Assembly: GCA_905221605.1 (NCBI GenBank)
Contig: CAJNDS010000321.1
Coordinates: 64,501-128,500 of the forward strand
DNA: 64,000 bases
From: Symbiodinium natans
Taxonomy: Eukaryota > Sar > Dinophyceae > Suessiales > Symbiodiniaceae
Direction of reading: 5' to 3'
Made by a program: the position numbers and the translations under genes. The notes beneath the pieces were generated by a model. The model ran no database searches and was not told the origin of the DNA. It worked only from the letters and a program-made list of their open reading frames with translations. Below are positions 19,383 through 30,545 of the stretch, piece by piece (position 1 is the first letter of the stretch; every line of letters begins with the position of its first letter).

Positions 19383-20488
19383 GCCTCGGCATTCGTTGTG
19401 TGGGGGGACTTTTGAGGATCGGGCTCTAAGCCTGCAGGCATTTTGGGGACAATCTTAGGGTGATTCCTTAAGGTGTGGCTTGCGATTCCCACGTGGAAGA
19501 TGTCGGCCTATGTCTTATTTGTTTTGACCAGCCCCCCGCGAACTTTGCGCTAAACCTTGAGCTCAACGTCTGATCCTCTGATGCATTTCCGTGCGGAGAA
19601 GCGCCGTAGCCCTAAACCCTAAACCCTGAACCCAGTGACCCACAAAGGTCGGGAGCACGAGCCGAATCCTTATGGGCTTGTGCAGCTGACCAGAAACCCT
19701 AAACCCTCAACCCTCAACCCTAAACCCTAACCCCTAACCCTAAACCCTAAACCCTAAACCCCAACCCCCAAACCCGAAACCCTCAACCCTCAACCGCACA
19801 GAACGAGGTCGGCAAGGACGTGCAGGTCGATGGCATCCTCACCTCAGGCTGCCCTGAGGCAGACCGAAAAGGGTTTCTACTATTTGCTTAGGAACCCCCC
19901 CCCAAAAAAAAAAATATAAAGGGAAGAAAAACCTATATTGCCCTTGTAAGGAAGAAGATTTTTGTCTCCAAAAGGGGGTTGTTAAGCAATTCGTAGGTTT
20001 GAGGGAGCTCACTTGGAGGTTCAGGGGTCGTTGTAAGGAGGCTCGTAGGGTATCCCAAGTAGGATACTTTGTCATAGTGGGGTGACATTTTAAAATTCAG
20101 GGTACTTAGACTCAATAAGGAATAGAACTTTAATGTTTTAATTCTATCCCAACCATGAACTAGGTTACCCTTACCTTTTAGGGTTTAGGGTGTAGGGTTT
20201 AGGGTTTAGGGTTTGGGGTTTAGGGGCTAAATGGGGCAACCACAGCCTTACTGCTCAGGATCTGCCTTCGCCGGATGCGAAGAACGAGTGGACATCGGCT
20301 ACATCCCGCAACCCTTAACTACTGTTTGCTTCCGAACCCCCCAATAAACCTTGATCGCACGATATATACCTTATCGCACTGGGGATTGCCCAGGCCTGCT
20401 ATCATTACATGTATATTCTTGTCCGATCTGAACCTTGTATATTCTTGAGCTTAAGGAGAACTGGGACAAGATTGTGTAGCAGCGAAAG

Positions 20489-20563
20489 GGGTCTGAAGGG
20501 GTCGCAGCAAGCTGAACCTCAGAAGCGCAAGCCACAGGTCTTGGCAGCCACGCCTGGACGACT
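20489..20563 (+). CDS. Helicase exon 8 (motif Ib)
   Basis: Reads from GLKGSQQ through RKPQVLAATPGR. ATPGR(L) is motif Ib. The acceptor is GCGAAAG. The donor is GC (GCCACA), leaving CT, which becomes Leu with the first G of exon 9, so that GRL-LDLL results as in relatives. Confidence 0.84.
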
Positions 20564-21133
20564 GCCACATACCCAGACACCGCTCTGAGGGGTTTAGTAC
20601 TTACAGACCCTAAACCCCAAACTCTAATTAAATCCTAAACCCTGAACCCTGAACACACAAACCTGAACAAATCTGGGCCCTACAGCCCCTCAACGTGGAC
20701 CCCCTACCAACATCTGGGCCGTGAAGTGAGAGCAGGGGACTCTGGTTTAAGGTCTTCGGGTTCCGTGTGGCAGGGCTTGGAACTTGGGCTTCAGGGCATC
20801 TTGAGTGTGTGGGTTTAGGGTTTAGGGCTTGGGGTTTGCCTTGTCGTTAGAGGCTCGGTTCCTCTTATGAATTGTTCACAGACTTGGAGAACCCCCTTTA
20901 CCCAACCGCCTGAAACCCGGCTCAGCAGCCGCCTAAGCCGCCTAAACCCTAAGCCCCAAGCCGCTTTTGATCCCTACCCTAAATCTAAACCCTAGACAGT
21001 TATTCCCCCCCAACCCCTAAGTTTTCAACACCAGCACCCTGAACCCTCAACCATAAACCCCAAACCCCAAACCCTAAACCCTACACCCTAAACCCCAAGC
21101 CCTAAACCCTAAACCCCCCTGCTCTTCTTCAAG

Positions 21134-21197
21134 GCTGGACCTTCTTGGCTTGGGTGCTCTGACACTGGCCAGCGTCAGCTTCCTCGTGCTGGACGAG
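21134..21197 (+). CDS. Helicase exon 9 (first part of motif II)
   Basis: Encodes LDLLGLGALTL then ASVSFLVLDE. The acceptor CTTCTTCAAG has a pyrimidine tract. The donor is GC (GCAGGG). The DEAD box (Walker B) is split after D-E; exon 10 supplies A-D. Confidence 0.88.
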
Positions 21198-22064
21198 GCA
21201 GGGAGGTCGTTTTGGGTTTAGGGTTTTGGGTTTTGGGTTTATAGGGTTTTGGGTTTAGAGTTTAGGGTTTAGGGTTAAGGGTTTAGGGTTTAGTTTAGGG
21301 TCTATCCGAGGAGTTGGGAGCTTTGGTGCTGAAAGCACTGCCCAGACCCCTGACAAAATCCGAAAACTAGATCCCCTTAAGAGTTCCGAAGAATGACCCA
21401 ATGGTATAGGGTACCATTTGGTTCTGCTTGTTGGATCCTCCCAGGGTCTGGGTTACAGCGCTTTACGACCAAAGGGTTTAGGGATTGAGGTTTTAGGGAT
21501 TGAGGCTTGGCCGAAAACATGGCTTTGGCTTTGAAGGTTGGAGGCATTGGGTTTAGGGTTTGGTGCATCAGGAGGTCGCAGAAAACAAGAAGCAGCTTGC
21601 TCAGTGTGAAGTTCTTGTCCTGGCCCCAGTGCCGATCCCTCAACCAAGCCCAAATAGGCCCCTGCAACCTGCACATGTTTTTCCCCGAATTACTTTAGGG
21701 CTTAGGGTTGTTTAGAAGGAGGCTTATCATGTAAATGGCACTTGAAGTGGAGCCAAATTCAGAACACGATGTCAACGTCAGTTCGAAAGCCGTGAGCCTG
21801 TGCCCTACAATCTCACAGAAGGCCAGCGCCAAATGGGGTTTACGATAGTAACGGAACATGCAATGTAGATGTCCGCATAGTACGATCCCCTTACAATCAG
21901 GAAGTCCCCTTCTTCCTTGGGGTTAATCCTGTATGGTAGGAGAAGTTGCGGAGATAGCAAGCGCCGACCCCTCAAAAGATCTAAGAAAGCCTAACACGCC
22001 TGCCAATAAACCCAAAGCCTTGTCTGGGAGAGCACAGTGCATGTCAAGCCACAGCACGCCGCAG

Positions 22065-22118
22065 GCCGACAAAATGCTGCAGCTGGGCTTCGAGGACCAG
22101 CTGGACGCCATCGCCAAG
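22065..22118 (+). CDS. Helicase exon 10 (second part of motif II)
   Basis: Encodes ADKMLQLGFEDQLDAIAK, exactly 18 codons in phase 0. It completes the DEAD box and the ML..GF signature that follows it. The acceptor is CGCCGCAG and the donor GA (GACAGG). A TTTAGGG array starts ten bases into the intron. Confidence 0.9.
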
Positions 22119-22124
22119 GACAGG

Positions 22125-22195
22125 ACCCTAGGGTTTAGGGTTTAGGGTTTAGGGTTTAGGGTTTAGGGTTTAGGGTTTAGGGTTTAGGGTTTACC
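22125..22195 (+). repeat. TTTAGGG array in intron 10
   Basis: Nine to ten heptamers that start within 10 bp of the exon 10 donor and turn into CCCTAAG at the right edge. Confidence 0.95.
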
Positions 22196-22769
22196 CTAAG
22201 CCCTAACACCTCCAAGCCTCCGCCAAACCGTAGGGTCCGCCAAAATGCCCTTCATACTACCATTTTAGGTTTTCTTGGGGGTTGGGGAGGGCTTGACTAA
22301 AGACGTACACCCTTCTTATGCTCTTGGGGTTTATGGGGTACTGGGCAGCGTATGACAAAGGAAGGGCAGCTGAGGGCAGGGTTCTGGTTTAGAAGTTTAT
22401 TGTTTGGGTTCAGGGATTTGGGGTTTAGGGTTTCGGGTTCCGGGTTTTAGGGTTTAGGGTGTCGGGTATAGGGTTTAGGGTTTAGGGTTTAGGGTGTAAT
22501 AGTGCGAGCTGAGCATCGAGGAATTTGTGTGACTCAAGGTATGTCGGCTGAATTTCTTGTCAGGCTTAGGGCTTGAGGGGGTTAAGAGTGCGTCTTGGCC
22601 TCGGGTCTAGAGCCTGAAAGCCCAACAACTTACAATACAGGCTCAGGGTTCAGGGTTTAGACTTCAGGGTTGCTGCGGGCTCCAAACCCTAAAACCCCCT
22701 TGAACCTACACCCCTTAGCGCCTTCCCGAAGCCCCTACACCCCTAAATCCCGAAGCCTCAACCCACCAG

Positions 22770-22832
22770 GCCATCCGACGGGACCGCCAGTGCCTTCTTT
22801 TCTCGGCCACCTTCCCACTGCGCCTGCGCCAG
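22770..22832 (+). CDS. Helicase exon 11 (motif III)
   Basis: Encodes AIRR then DRQCLLFSATFPLRLRQ, 21 codons in phase 0. SAT is motif III, which couples ATP hydrolysis to unwinding. The acceptor is CACCAG and the donor GC (GCGAGC). CCCTAAA repeats begin five bases into the intron. Confidence 0.9.
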
Positions 22833-22833
22833 G

Positions 22834-22918
22834 CGAGCCCTAAACCCTAAACCCTAAACCCCAAACCCCAAACCCCAAACCCCAAACCCTAAACCCTAAA
22901 CCCTAAACCCTAAACCCT
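22834..22918 (-). repeat. CCCTAAA/CCCCAAA array filling intron 11
   Basis: Starts right behind the GC donor of exon 11 and makes up most of a 115-bp intron. Confidence 0.95.
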
Positions 22919-22947
22919 TTGGGTTTTTTGGGGCCCGAGACGTGAAG

Positions 22948-22997
22948 GCTGCGGACCGCTGGCTGACCAGTAAGGACAAGGTGGTCGCACCTTGCCC
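22948..22997 (+). CDS. Helicase exon 12 (after motif III)
   Basis: Encodes AADRWLTSKDKVVAPC, the A..WL segment that follows SAT in this family, and ends with CC, completed to Pro by the next exon. The acceptor is ACGTGAAG and the donor GC (GCAGAG). The intron before it is only 115 bp and is mostly CCCTAAA/CCCCAAA repeat. Confidence 0.8.
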
Positions 22998-23041
22998 GCA
23001 GAGTGGCTTGGTAGAAGCCTGTCTTTAAAGAGTACTGTAGG

Positions 23042-23272
23042 TACCCTAAACCCTAAACCCTAAACCCTAAACCCTAAACCCCTAAACCTGTAAACCCGAA
23101 TCCCTAAACCCTAAACCTTACAAACCCTAAACCCTAAGCCCTAAACCCTAAGCCCTAAACCCTAAGCCCTAAACCCTAATCCCTAAACCCTAATCCCTAA
23201 ACCCTAAACCCTAATCCCGAAATCCTGATCCCTAAACCCTGATCCCTAAGCCCTGATGCTTGTAGGCCCTGA
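23042..23272 (-). repeat. Degenerate CCCTAAA array with CCCTAAG/CCCTAAT variants
   Basis: About 33 units in which CCCTAAA alternates with CCCTAAG, CCCTAAT and CCCTGAT, forming 14-bp higher-order steps. Confidence 0.92.
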
Positions 23273-23384
23273 AGTTGAATCTCCCCCAAAGAGGACGATT
23301 GCGCTGACGCCGTAAGTTCGTGTCGTGTCAAAGCAGGACTGAGGGTTTAAGGTTTATAGGGTTTAGGGTTTAGGGTTTGGGGAT

Positions 23385-23540
23385 ATACTATACTAGTTGC
23401 TTATTAAGACCCCCCCCCCCCAAAAAAAAAAAAAAAACTTAAATAAGAACAGAAGAAGAAAAATCAATATTCTTATGCTTCCTTATCAGGGCAATGTAGG
23501 GAATCGGGCGGGGGGGGGGGGTTCTTAAGCAAATAACAGT
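23385..23540. mobile_element. Foldback family 6 with C- and A-rich arms
   Basis: GTTGCTTATTAAGACCCCCC at the left and GGGGGGTTCTTAAGCAAATA at the right are inverted ends. A second copy at 19877-19999 and a half-copy at 50416-50480 share the terminal TTGCTTA(A)GAACCCCC. Confidence 0.72.
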
Positions 23541-24206
23541 TTAGGGTCTGTAGGGCTTAGGGTCCCCAAGAGGGGTGGTGTGCGCCTGCGTTGGTGAATA
23601 TTGGTGAAGGCTGACGGTCGTGGTGTGCGGCCGCGCAAAGTGGACATCCTATTGCAGATACCACAGCAAGGCACCGTACGCGCGACACTGGCAAACCTGG
23701 ACCGTGTCACCCCGAGACCCCAACTTTCAACCCGACAGTCAGAGCCCTCAAAGCCCTAAACCCGAAACCCTAATCACTCATCCACACAAGCACATCTTAG
23801 CATCCCAAAGACCACGCAACAAAGCTCCGACTCCAGGGTTGGGGAGGGCAAAGGTATTGAGGGGCTAAGGTTGTTGAGAGATTTAGAGTTCCAAGGGTGC
23901 GAGAAGCCCAAAATCAAGTTGCCTGGGGTTCCAGGAAAGCCCAAACCCTAACCCGGTTTAGGGGTTTTTGGGGAGGTTGAGTTTGGGGCTCCAATCCCCC
24001 GTGACAAGCCTCAGATTTAGGCCCTAAGCACCAAACCCTAAATTAGACCCAACACCTTGAAGCCGAGATTCGCGTCGGTGCCGTCGACATCGGTGGCGCG
24101 GAAGAGGGCGAGGAAGCTGCAGAACAAGGCAAAGGAACGGCGATGTGGAGATTGCGTTACAGGTCTCATTGAGGGGTCATCAGATTAGCCAGCAACTCAA
24201 GGACCT

Positions 24207-24293
24207 GGGGGGTTTAGGGGTTTAGGGGTTTAGGGGTTTAGGGGTTTAGGGGTTTAGGGGTTTAGGGGTTTAGGGGTTTAGGGGTTTAGGGTT
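24207..24293 (+). repeat. TTTAGGGG octamer array
   Basis: About ten TTTAGGGG octamers, then a few TTTAGGG. An 8-bp variant of the telomere-like unit. Confidence 0.95.
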
Positions 24294-25487
24294 TTGGGTT
24301 TAGGGTTTAGGGTTAGAGTGGGGCATGTAAGGCACTGTAAGGTGTTTTTGTTTGGTCTGCAGGAAGGTCTTCACTCTGCCTTTATCCTTAGTTAGATTTC
24401 GCGCCGCCCTCAGAAGTAGGAGTGGCACCTCTCCTGCCGTTTTGCAGGAAGGTTGCCCCAAGGGCTTTGGGGTTTAGGGTTTAGGGTTTGGGGTTTAGGG
24501 TTTAGGATTTAGGGTTTAGGCTCGGTTGAAGGTTTCTGCGTCTGATTGGGTCAGTGCTTTGCACGACGCTGCCTCAGCAGGGGCAGCTGCATGGATCTAG
24601 GGTTGTGGGCCTCTGGATGATGCTACCATTAGTAGTCTGAGTCTATTTACCGTGGGAAGGCAGCACGTTGAGAAGTGGGAGTTCAACCAGAAGAGAATTG
24701 AACAAATGAAGGAAGAACCTCCCCTGAACATTGAACCCTGAATCCGGGATCCAAAAGTTCACCTGGTCACTTCTCTAACTTATGGTCGGACTCCTTCCGA
24801 TAAGGCGGCCCGCTGATACCTAGGGTACCCAAAAAGGGACCCTAACCCTAAACCCTAAACCCCAAACCCCTAAACCCTAAACCTCACAACCCTAAACCCT
24901 AAACCTTACAAACCCTAAGCCCTAAACCCTCCACCCTACACCCTAATCATCGGGCCAAAATCGTCAGAGCTGCGAAGATCGCAGAGCTGCTGCCAGGTGA
25001 TGCTCGAATTGAAGCGGCTTCCGGGAGCAGGACAGTCTCAGCATGACGTAAGTCCTAAAGCATTCACCCTAAACCCTAGACCCTAAGCCCTAAACCCTAA
25101 ACCCTAAACCCTAAACCTTAAACCCTTGCCATCTCAAGGCACTAACCCTGAACTCCCTGGGCCAGCCTCACCTCAAGTCAGACCTTCGGCAGACGTGAAA
25201 TCCTTCGTGGTTTACGGTTCAGGGTTTGGCGTTTAGGGTTTAGGGTTCGGGGGGTTTTCCACAATCTGGTACCTGTTGTTGAGGTTCGTCTAATTCGGAT
25301 TAGTTTTTTTTTGGGGGGGTGAATGAATTGAAGTGCATGAATATTCTGCTTGCCATAAGCGATTTGAACTAAGTTCCTATAACTCGGCTTGTCAGCTGTT
25401 GAGACAAATAACATGGAAAATTCAGAGCGACATCACATACAATGTCTATCTATTTTGTCTTGAGGGTTTAGGGTTTGTCGGGTTTAC

Positions 25488-25602
25488 CCTAAACCCTAAA
25501 CCCTAAACCCTAAACCCTAAACCCTAAACCCTAAACCCTAAACCCTAAACCCTAAACCCTAAACCCTAAACCCTAAACCCTAAACCCTAAACCCTAAACC
25601 CT
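25488..25602 (-). repeat. CCCTAAA array before helicase exon 13
   Basis: About 16 perfect heptamers ending about 20 bp before the exon 13 acceptor, with a TTTAGGG inversion at both edges. Confidence 0.97.
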
Positions 25603-25622
25603 TAGGGTTTAGGTCGAAGCAG

Positions 25623-25700
25623 GAGCAGCGAGTTGGCCTCCACCCTCACCGTCAGCAAGTCAATCGAGCAAATTGTCCACGTCTGCGCGGAGCACAAGAG
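25623..25700 (+). CDS. Helicase exon 13 (start of RecA domain 2)
   Basis: Reads SSELASTLTV then SKSIEQIVHVCAEHK. The I-Q-V-V pattern marks the link to the second RecA-like domain. The acceptor is GAAGCAG and the donor GC (GCCGGA). It ends with AG, which forms Arg with exon 14. A 16-unit CCCTAAA array lies just upstream. The next exon is 21.9 kb away. Confidence 0.82.
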
Positions 25701-25849
25701 GCCGGAAGCTGTTTTAAGGGCCTGGTTTGGGGTGTAGGTTTGAGGGTAGTTTAGGGTTTAGGGTTAAGGGTTTAGGGTTTAGGGTTGAGGGTTGAGGGTT
25801 GAGGGTTTATTTAAGGGCACAGCCTCTGAAACACGCAGGCGGTTCGGAT

Positions 25850-26135
25850 TCGGGCCTTCATGCTGTGAGAGTGTAGGATTGAGGGCTGAGGGTTTAGGAT
25901 CGTGTGTTGCGAGTTAGGTTTTTCAGAAATAAAGCAGCGATTTCCGCGGCCGTGGCATGTGACCGGCCTTGTGGCATAAGTGGCAGATTTTGCGCCTTGC
26001 ATTCATGGACTTCCCGCTGCAAGACACACGAAGTGCATAAGAGAAGGGTCGGGTGCCGACACCCTAAACCCTATACCCTAAACCCTCAGCCCTTCTTGAG
26101 AACCTAACCGCTCGAAATCCTACAAACCCTAGAAG
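25850..26135 (+). repeat. Local duplicated segment, copy 1
   Basis: Similar in order to 26,690-27,155: GTGAGAGTGTAGGATTGAGG, CGCGGCCGTGGCATGTGA, GTGGCAGATTTTGCGCC, CTTGAGAACCTAACCGCT. The second copy has about 180 bp extra in the middle. Confidence 0.75.
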
Positions 26136-26141
26136 AGGTTG

Positions 26142-26225
26142 GCAGGTTTCCCCTTATATGAACAGTTCTTAATAGGGATTTTTACGGGTACCCCCGATGA
26201 TCATCCCTATCAAGGACTTATATGG
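26142..26225. mobile_element. Foldback family 1, diverged copy
   Basis: ACAGTTCTTAATAGGGATT... and CATCCCTATCAAGGACTTATA pair as in the intact copies; the outer ends are lost. A right half-copy lies at 27277-27320. Confidence 0.6.
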
Positions 26226-26239
26226 CCTGAATCAGGGGC

Positions 26240-26690
26240 ATTGCCTGAGCAATCGGCTACATAGCATTGCCTACCGCCTGCCTGGAGTTGGCTACATTGC
26301 GGTTACCTGGTACTCATCTTTCGAAGGCTAACAACCATCAGCACTGGCAATGGATGCATAAGAAACAGGACTGGCCTCCAGGGTACCAATGCTTGTGCAG
26401 TGCTTGCCCTTCATCCCCACCAAAGTAAGAGATCACACCGAGTGTTCGGAAGTGTTCGGGAGTGTCCGGGAGCGGGAGTGTCCAAGACTGTTCGGAATGT
26501 TCAGGACTGTCCGCGAGTACTCGGGAGGAGTGTTCGGGGAGCGTTCGGGAGGTAACGATAGCAGGAAAGATCATTGTAAGTGCTTCACCTCGGCCCCAAA
26601 TCTCCGCACGGCTTCGGAACGGAAGTTGCTGGCTGGAGGATGGAAACGTTAGGCAGACTTGTGAAAAGGGCCTTGAGATCTTGCTTTCGT
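26240..26690 (+). repeat. Dispersed 450-bp repeat, copy 1
   Basis: Similar to 46,490-46,975: shared CAACCATCAGC.CTGGCAATGG, CTCCAGGGTACCA, a GTTCGGGAGTGT-type minisatellite, then AGCAGGAAAGATCA and TCGGCCCCAAATCTCCG. Function unknown. Confidence 0.8.
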
Positions 26691-27543
26691 TTCGTGCTGA
26701 GAGTGCAGGATTGAGGCTTAGGGTTTAGTATAGGATCACATGTTGGGAGTTTAGGATTTCAGAAGCGACGGTTCACGCCCTAACCCTGTAAACCCCATAA
26801 ACCCTGTAATGGAGAGCTTAGGGTTGAGGATTGCGGAAGCTTGTGAAGGGCCTTGGCAAGAAGTTGTTCAGGATAAGAACGTTGAACCATCCATCTATCT
26901 GGAAGCACCACCTTACGAATGGAGCCCGCAATCTATACATCCGACTGCTGATCCCCCCCCTCCCCCTAAAGCATCGATTGCCGCAGCCTTGGCATGTGAG
27001 CATTTTGGCACAAGTGGCAGATTTTGCGCCGGCGTTCCTGGACTTCCCGCCGCAGGACACCCGAAACGCAGCAGAGCACGACATGTGCTCAGACCACCCC
27101 CTTGACTCCTTCAGCCCTTGAGAACCTGACCGCTTGAAATCCTTTAAACCCTCTAAGGCCTGAATCGGAAGCCCCCTTAGACCCCCTGGTTCTCAGTATG
27201 GGAATGAGGGAACTCGGGCCCTATAAGGGATTGTATAGGGTACCTCTCATTCCCCTAGTAGAGCCTAGGAAAGGAGATTCCCTATTAAGGATTGTTAGTA
27301 TAAGGGAGAACATCCCAACCTATAAGGCTTGAATCTGAAGGGAAGCCCCCTGAGAGCCTACGAAAGGAGATTCCCCTCGCCATGCAGCTCATGGTCTTGC
27401 TTCCCTTTGTGCTCCCACGTGTTTTGGAGAGCGCCACTCCTGGCACACTACCATGGCAGCTCAGCTAGCCCTTTATTGAAGGATGTAGCATATATATATA
27501 TATATATATAATTGCTACCCCCCCCTCCCGGGACCTACCTTTT

Positions 27544-28914
27544 CGAGTGTTGTTGGATAATTTTTCTGAAGTTCTAATCCATCAAGTTGAATTACAAACG
27601 AAGTTCGGATGAGAATGTCTCAGGGTGTGGCCTTAGAACTTAAAATTCCAAATAAATTCCTATGCGAATAGGGGGACAGAGGAGGATGTGATACCGTGTG
27701 GTCTTTAATATACGGTTAACTAAGTTAACTAGATGTATTTCCCATACCAAGGATGTCTTGGGCTGTGGCCAGTTAATGTACTTGTTAAAATTCGGTTTAC
27801 TCACAAACAGAGCCCAGACGATAATTTCCTAGTGCGTGGCCTTCTTTTCTCAGCTCATTTTTTCAATAACTTACGAAGCAAGCCCAGATGAGGGGGTTTC
27901 AGGCTGTGACCTCTGAATATAGGATCTAATGACATCTTGTTTTGTCAGGCCCCGTAAGAGGATTGCAGAAGGTGTGCAATTTAAATTTAAACATCGAAGC
28001 CAACCCACATGCGAACGAGGCCCAGAGCAGGATTGGACAGGGTAGTCTTAGAATTTCTTTTTTTCTATTAATATTACGAACGAGGCCAGAAGACTTCTCA
28101 GAGGAAGTTCACTTAAGGTGTAGGCTGTTATTAGCAATTTGGTTTAAATATGAATTTGAAGCCCAACAGGTTCTTATCAGACGTTAAGCTGAACGACTTC
28201 CAAATGACAACGTTTTAGGGTATGACCCTTTAATGGGAAATTCAAATACGGACTTGATACCCGGTTGCTTTGGACTGCGGGAAACATTAAGGGTGGTGAG
28301 CGGGATAGGATAATTGCTCACAGTATTCTCACGTCCCCCACACTTACTGTAAATGACTTTTCGCATCACCCTATGCACTCGAATACTTCCTAGTCTTATG
28401 ATTCTAGACTTGCCATCTTTCCTTCTCCATCATCTGTATTTGATTTACAAGACATATACCCCGTGTACATACATGATGTGAGTACGTATACTGTGTTCTC
28501 TCTGCATTTCCACAGGAGGCAAGCCCTACGAACATAGGCATAACCCTATGGGATTTAAGGTTTAGGGGTTTATGCCCCAAGCCCTGGAGGTTCGTAAGGT
28601 TCTGATTCTACAGGCAATGCTTGAATCTTAAACCCTAGACTTTTTACCCTGTAGGATGTACCCCCTAGAGGGCTAACCCCGTGAGGGTTTTAGAGATACA
28701 CCCTGAAAAGCCTTAAACCTTTAGCCCAGCCCTATAGGGCTAAATGGTTCAAACAACCTAAGGCCTGGGCAAATATACCATCAGCGCCTATAGGCTTAAC
28801 ACCGTTGAACCTTTTCGCGTCCTACAAGGTTTTCGGGCTCTGAACCTAAAGAGTTTAGGGTCAACGTGTAAATGCCTAAGCCTTAAACACGTGGGTTTAA
28901 ACTCTACCTCTAAA
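27544..28914. other. Single-copy stretch, no gene found
   Basis: About 1.4 kb of AT-rich sequence with a loosely repeated phrase (near 27,585, 27,800, 27,880 and 28,010: CCAGA..AGG..TCAGG..GTGGCC). No supported ORF; the longest open frame (27,942-28,187) has no recognisable features. Confidence 0.5.
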
Positions 28915-28922
28915 CCTTAACC

Positions 28923-29565
28923 TTGGGTTCGGCCGGTCCACACTAACAGTCACCACCAGCAGACCCACAAATAAAAGCACCCGGTAAATGCCAAAAAATT
29001 GACTGAGATTCCTGCTATTCCTGGTGCTATTCCTGGTGCTATTTTTTGTGATATTGTTTGTGCTATTTCTGGTGCTATTCCTGGTGCTATTTCTGGTGCC
29101 ATTTTTTGTGCTATTGTTTGTGCTATTTCTGGTGCTACTTTTTGTGATATTGTTTGTGCTATTTCTGGTGCTATTTCTGGTGCTGTTGCTGGTGCTATGT
29201 GACTAACAATCACCATCAGCAGACCCACAAAAAACAGCACCCGGTAAATGCTAAGCTGATAAAATTGCCTAGGATTCCTGGTGCTATTTCTGGTGCTATT
29301 GTTTGTGCTATTTCTGGTGCTATTTTTTGTGCTATTGTTTGTGCTATTTCTGGTGCTATTTTTTGTGCTATTGTTTGTGCTATTTCTGGTGCTATTTCTG
29401 GTGCTGTTGCTGGTGCTATGTGACTAACAGTCACCACCAGCAGACCCACAAAAATAAGCACCCGGTAAATGCTAAAATTGACTGGGATTCCTGGTGCTAT
29501 TTTTGGCCTGTGTGTTATAAGGCCACGGCGTTATTTGACTGTTAGTGTGGACCGGCCGAACCCAA
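28923..29565. mobile_element. Non-autonomous TIR element (MITE-like), 643 bp
   Basis: Perfect 30-bp terminal inverted repeats (28923-28952 and 29536-29565, starting TTGGGTTCGGCCGGTC). The flanks carry an 8-bp direct duplication CCTTAACC (28915-28922 and 29566-29573). There is no transposase. The inside has three copies of a roughly 70-bp unit (near 28,942, 29,201 and 29,422) separated by GGTGCTATTTCT-type minisatellites. An 8-bp duplication fits hAT- or P-like elements. Confidence 0.85.
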
Positions 29566-30082
29566 CCTTAACCCCTTTAACCCCAGGGCGTAAAGGCCAA
29601 GGGTGTAGGTTTACTTGCCGGCTTAGTTTTACATGCCTAAACCTTAAACCTTTAGATCTTCACTATGGGGTTTAAAGGGTTACGATTAAGGATTAAGTCT
29701 AGTTGCTTAACCTTCAAACCCTATGTATGATTAAAAGGTTTAGGGTTTAAGGTTTGAGCCTAAACCCTATAGGCTTTAAGGCTTAGGGGTTAAATCCTTT
29801 AGAGTTTCGGGCCTTTGGTTCAAACCCTAATCCCTTAACCGATAAGGTTTCAATTATCAGCCTTGAACAAGCCCTTAACAAACGACCAGAGAGCGCAGCG
29901 GAGCGGAGCGGACAGGAGAGGGAGGGAGGGGGAGGGAGGGGCAATCCTTTTTGCTGTTTTGGTTGAAAGATTGAAGGTTACGACCTGAGTGCAGGTATCG
30001 AGTTGCTATACAATTGAAATGTTGAGGATTATGGCGCCCAGAGCCTCTCTCCTTAGACGAATTGCCCCCCAGGGGATACTTT

Positions 30083-30545
30083 TAAAGTACATTAAAGTGG
30101 CCCTGGATCCAAGATCCAAGATCCAAGATGCCAAAAAAAACTTTTTGGGGAATCTTGGATCTTGGATCTTGGATCCAGGGCCACTTTAAAGTACTTTAAA
30201 GTGGCCCCCGGGGGCCCCGGGAGACAAAGTACAGGGACACCGTTTGTACTTAGACGATTTGGGCTTGCAGAGGGCACTTTAAAGTACTTTAAAGTGCCCC
30301 CCGGGGGCCCCGAGAGACAAAGTACAGGGGCACCATTTAGACGATTTGGGCCCCCAGGGGCCACTTTAAAGTACTTTAAAGTGGTCCTGGATCCAAGATC
30401 CAAGATCCAAGATTCTAAAAAAACTTTTTGGGGAATCTTGGATCTTGGATCTTGGATCCAGGGCCACTTTAAAGTACTTTAAAGTGGCCCCCGGGGGCCC
30501 GGGAGACAAAGTACAGGGGCACCCTTTGTACTTAGAAAATTTCGG
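30083..30545. repeat. Foldback block with nested palindromes
   Basis: Two long hairpins (30106-30178 and 30388-30460) have arms made of GGATCCAAGATCCAAGATCC type repeats. Four copies of a palindrome, ACTTTAAAGTACTTTAAAGT or nearly so, lie between. Segments near 30,203, 30,298 and 30,485 (CCCGGGGG..GAGACAAAGTACAGGG) are direct repeats. No coding potential. Confidence 0.85.

Larger units (their letters stand above)
22998..25622. other. Helicase intron 12, repeats only
   Basis: 2.6 kb with several telomere-like arrays and a family 6 foldback element. No exon with a helicase motif is missing at this point. Confidence 0.5.

Noticed and set aside
19795-19870. A helicase exon reading EVGKDVQVDGILTSG
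   Set aside because: It is open and GC3-rich, but exons 7 and 8 already join in phase with normal spacing, so there is no room for it in the core.
28950-29545. ORFs rich in GAI(S/P)GAI and in FVLFLVL
   Set aside because: Open on both strands because of the GGTGCTATTTCT minisatellite inside a TIR element.
28919-29569. TTAA target duplication (piggyBac-like) for the TIR element
   Set aside because: With TTAA as target the first two bases of the ends would not pair; the 8-bp CCTTAACC duplication fits better.
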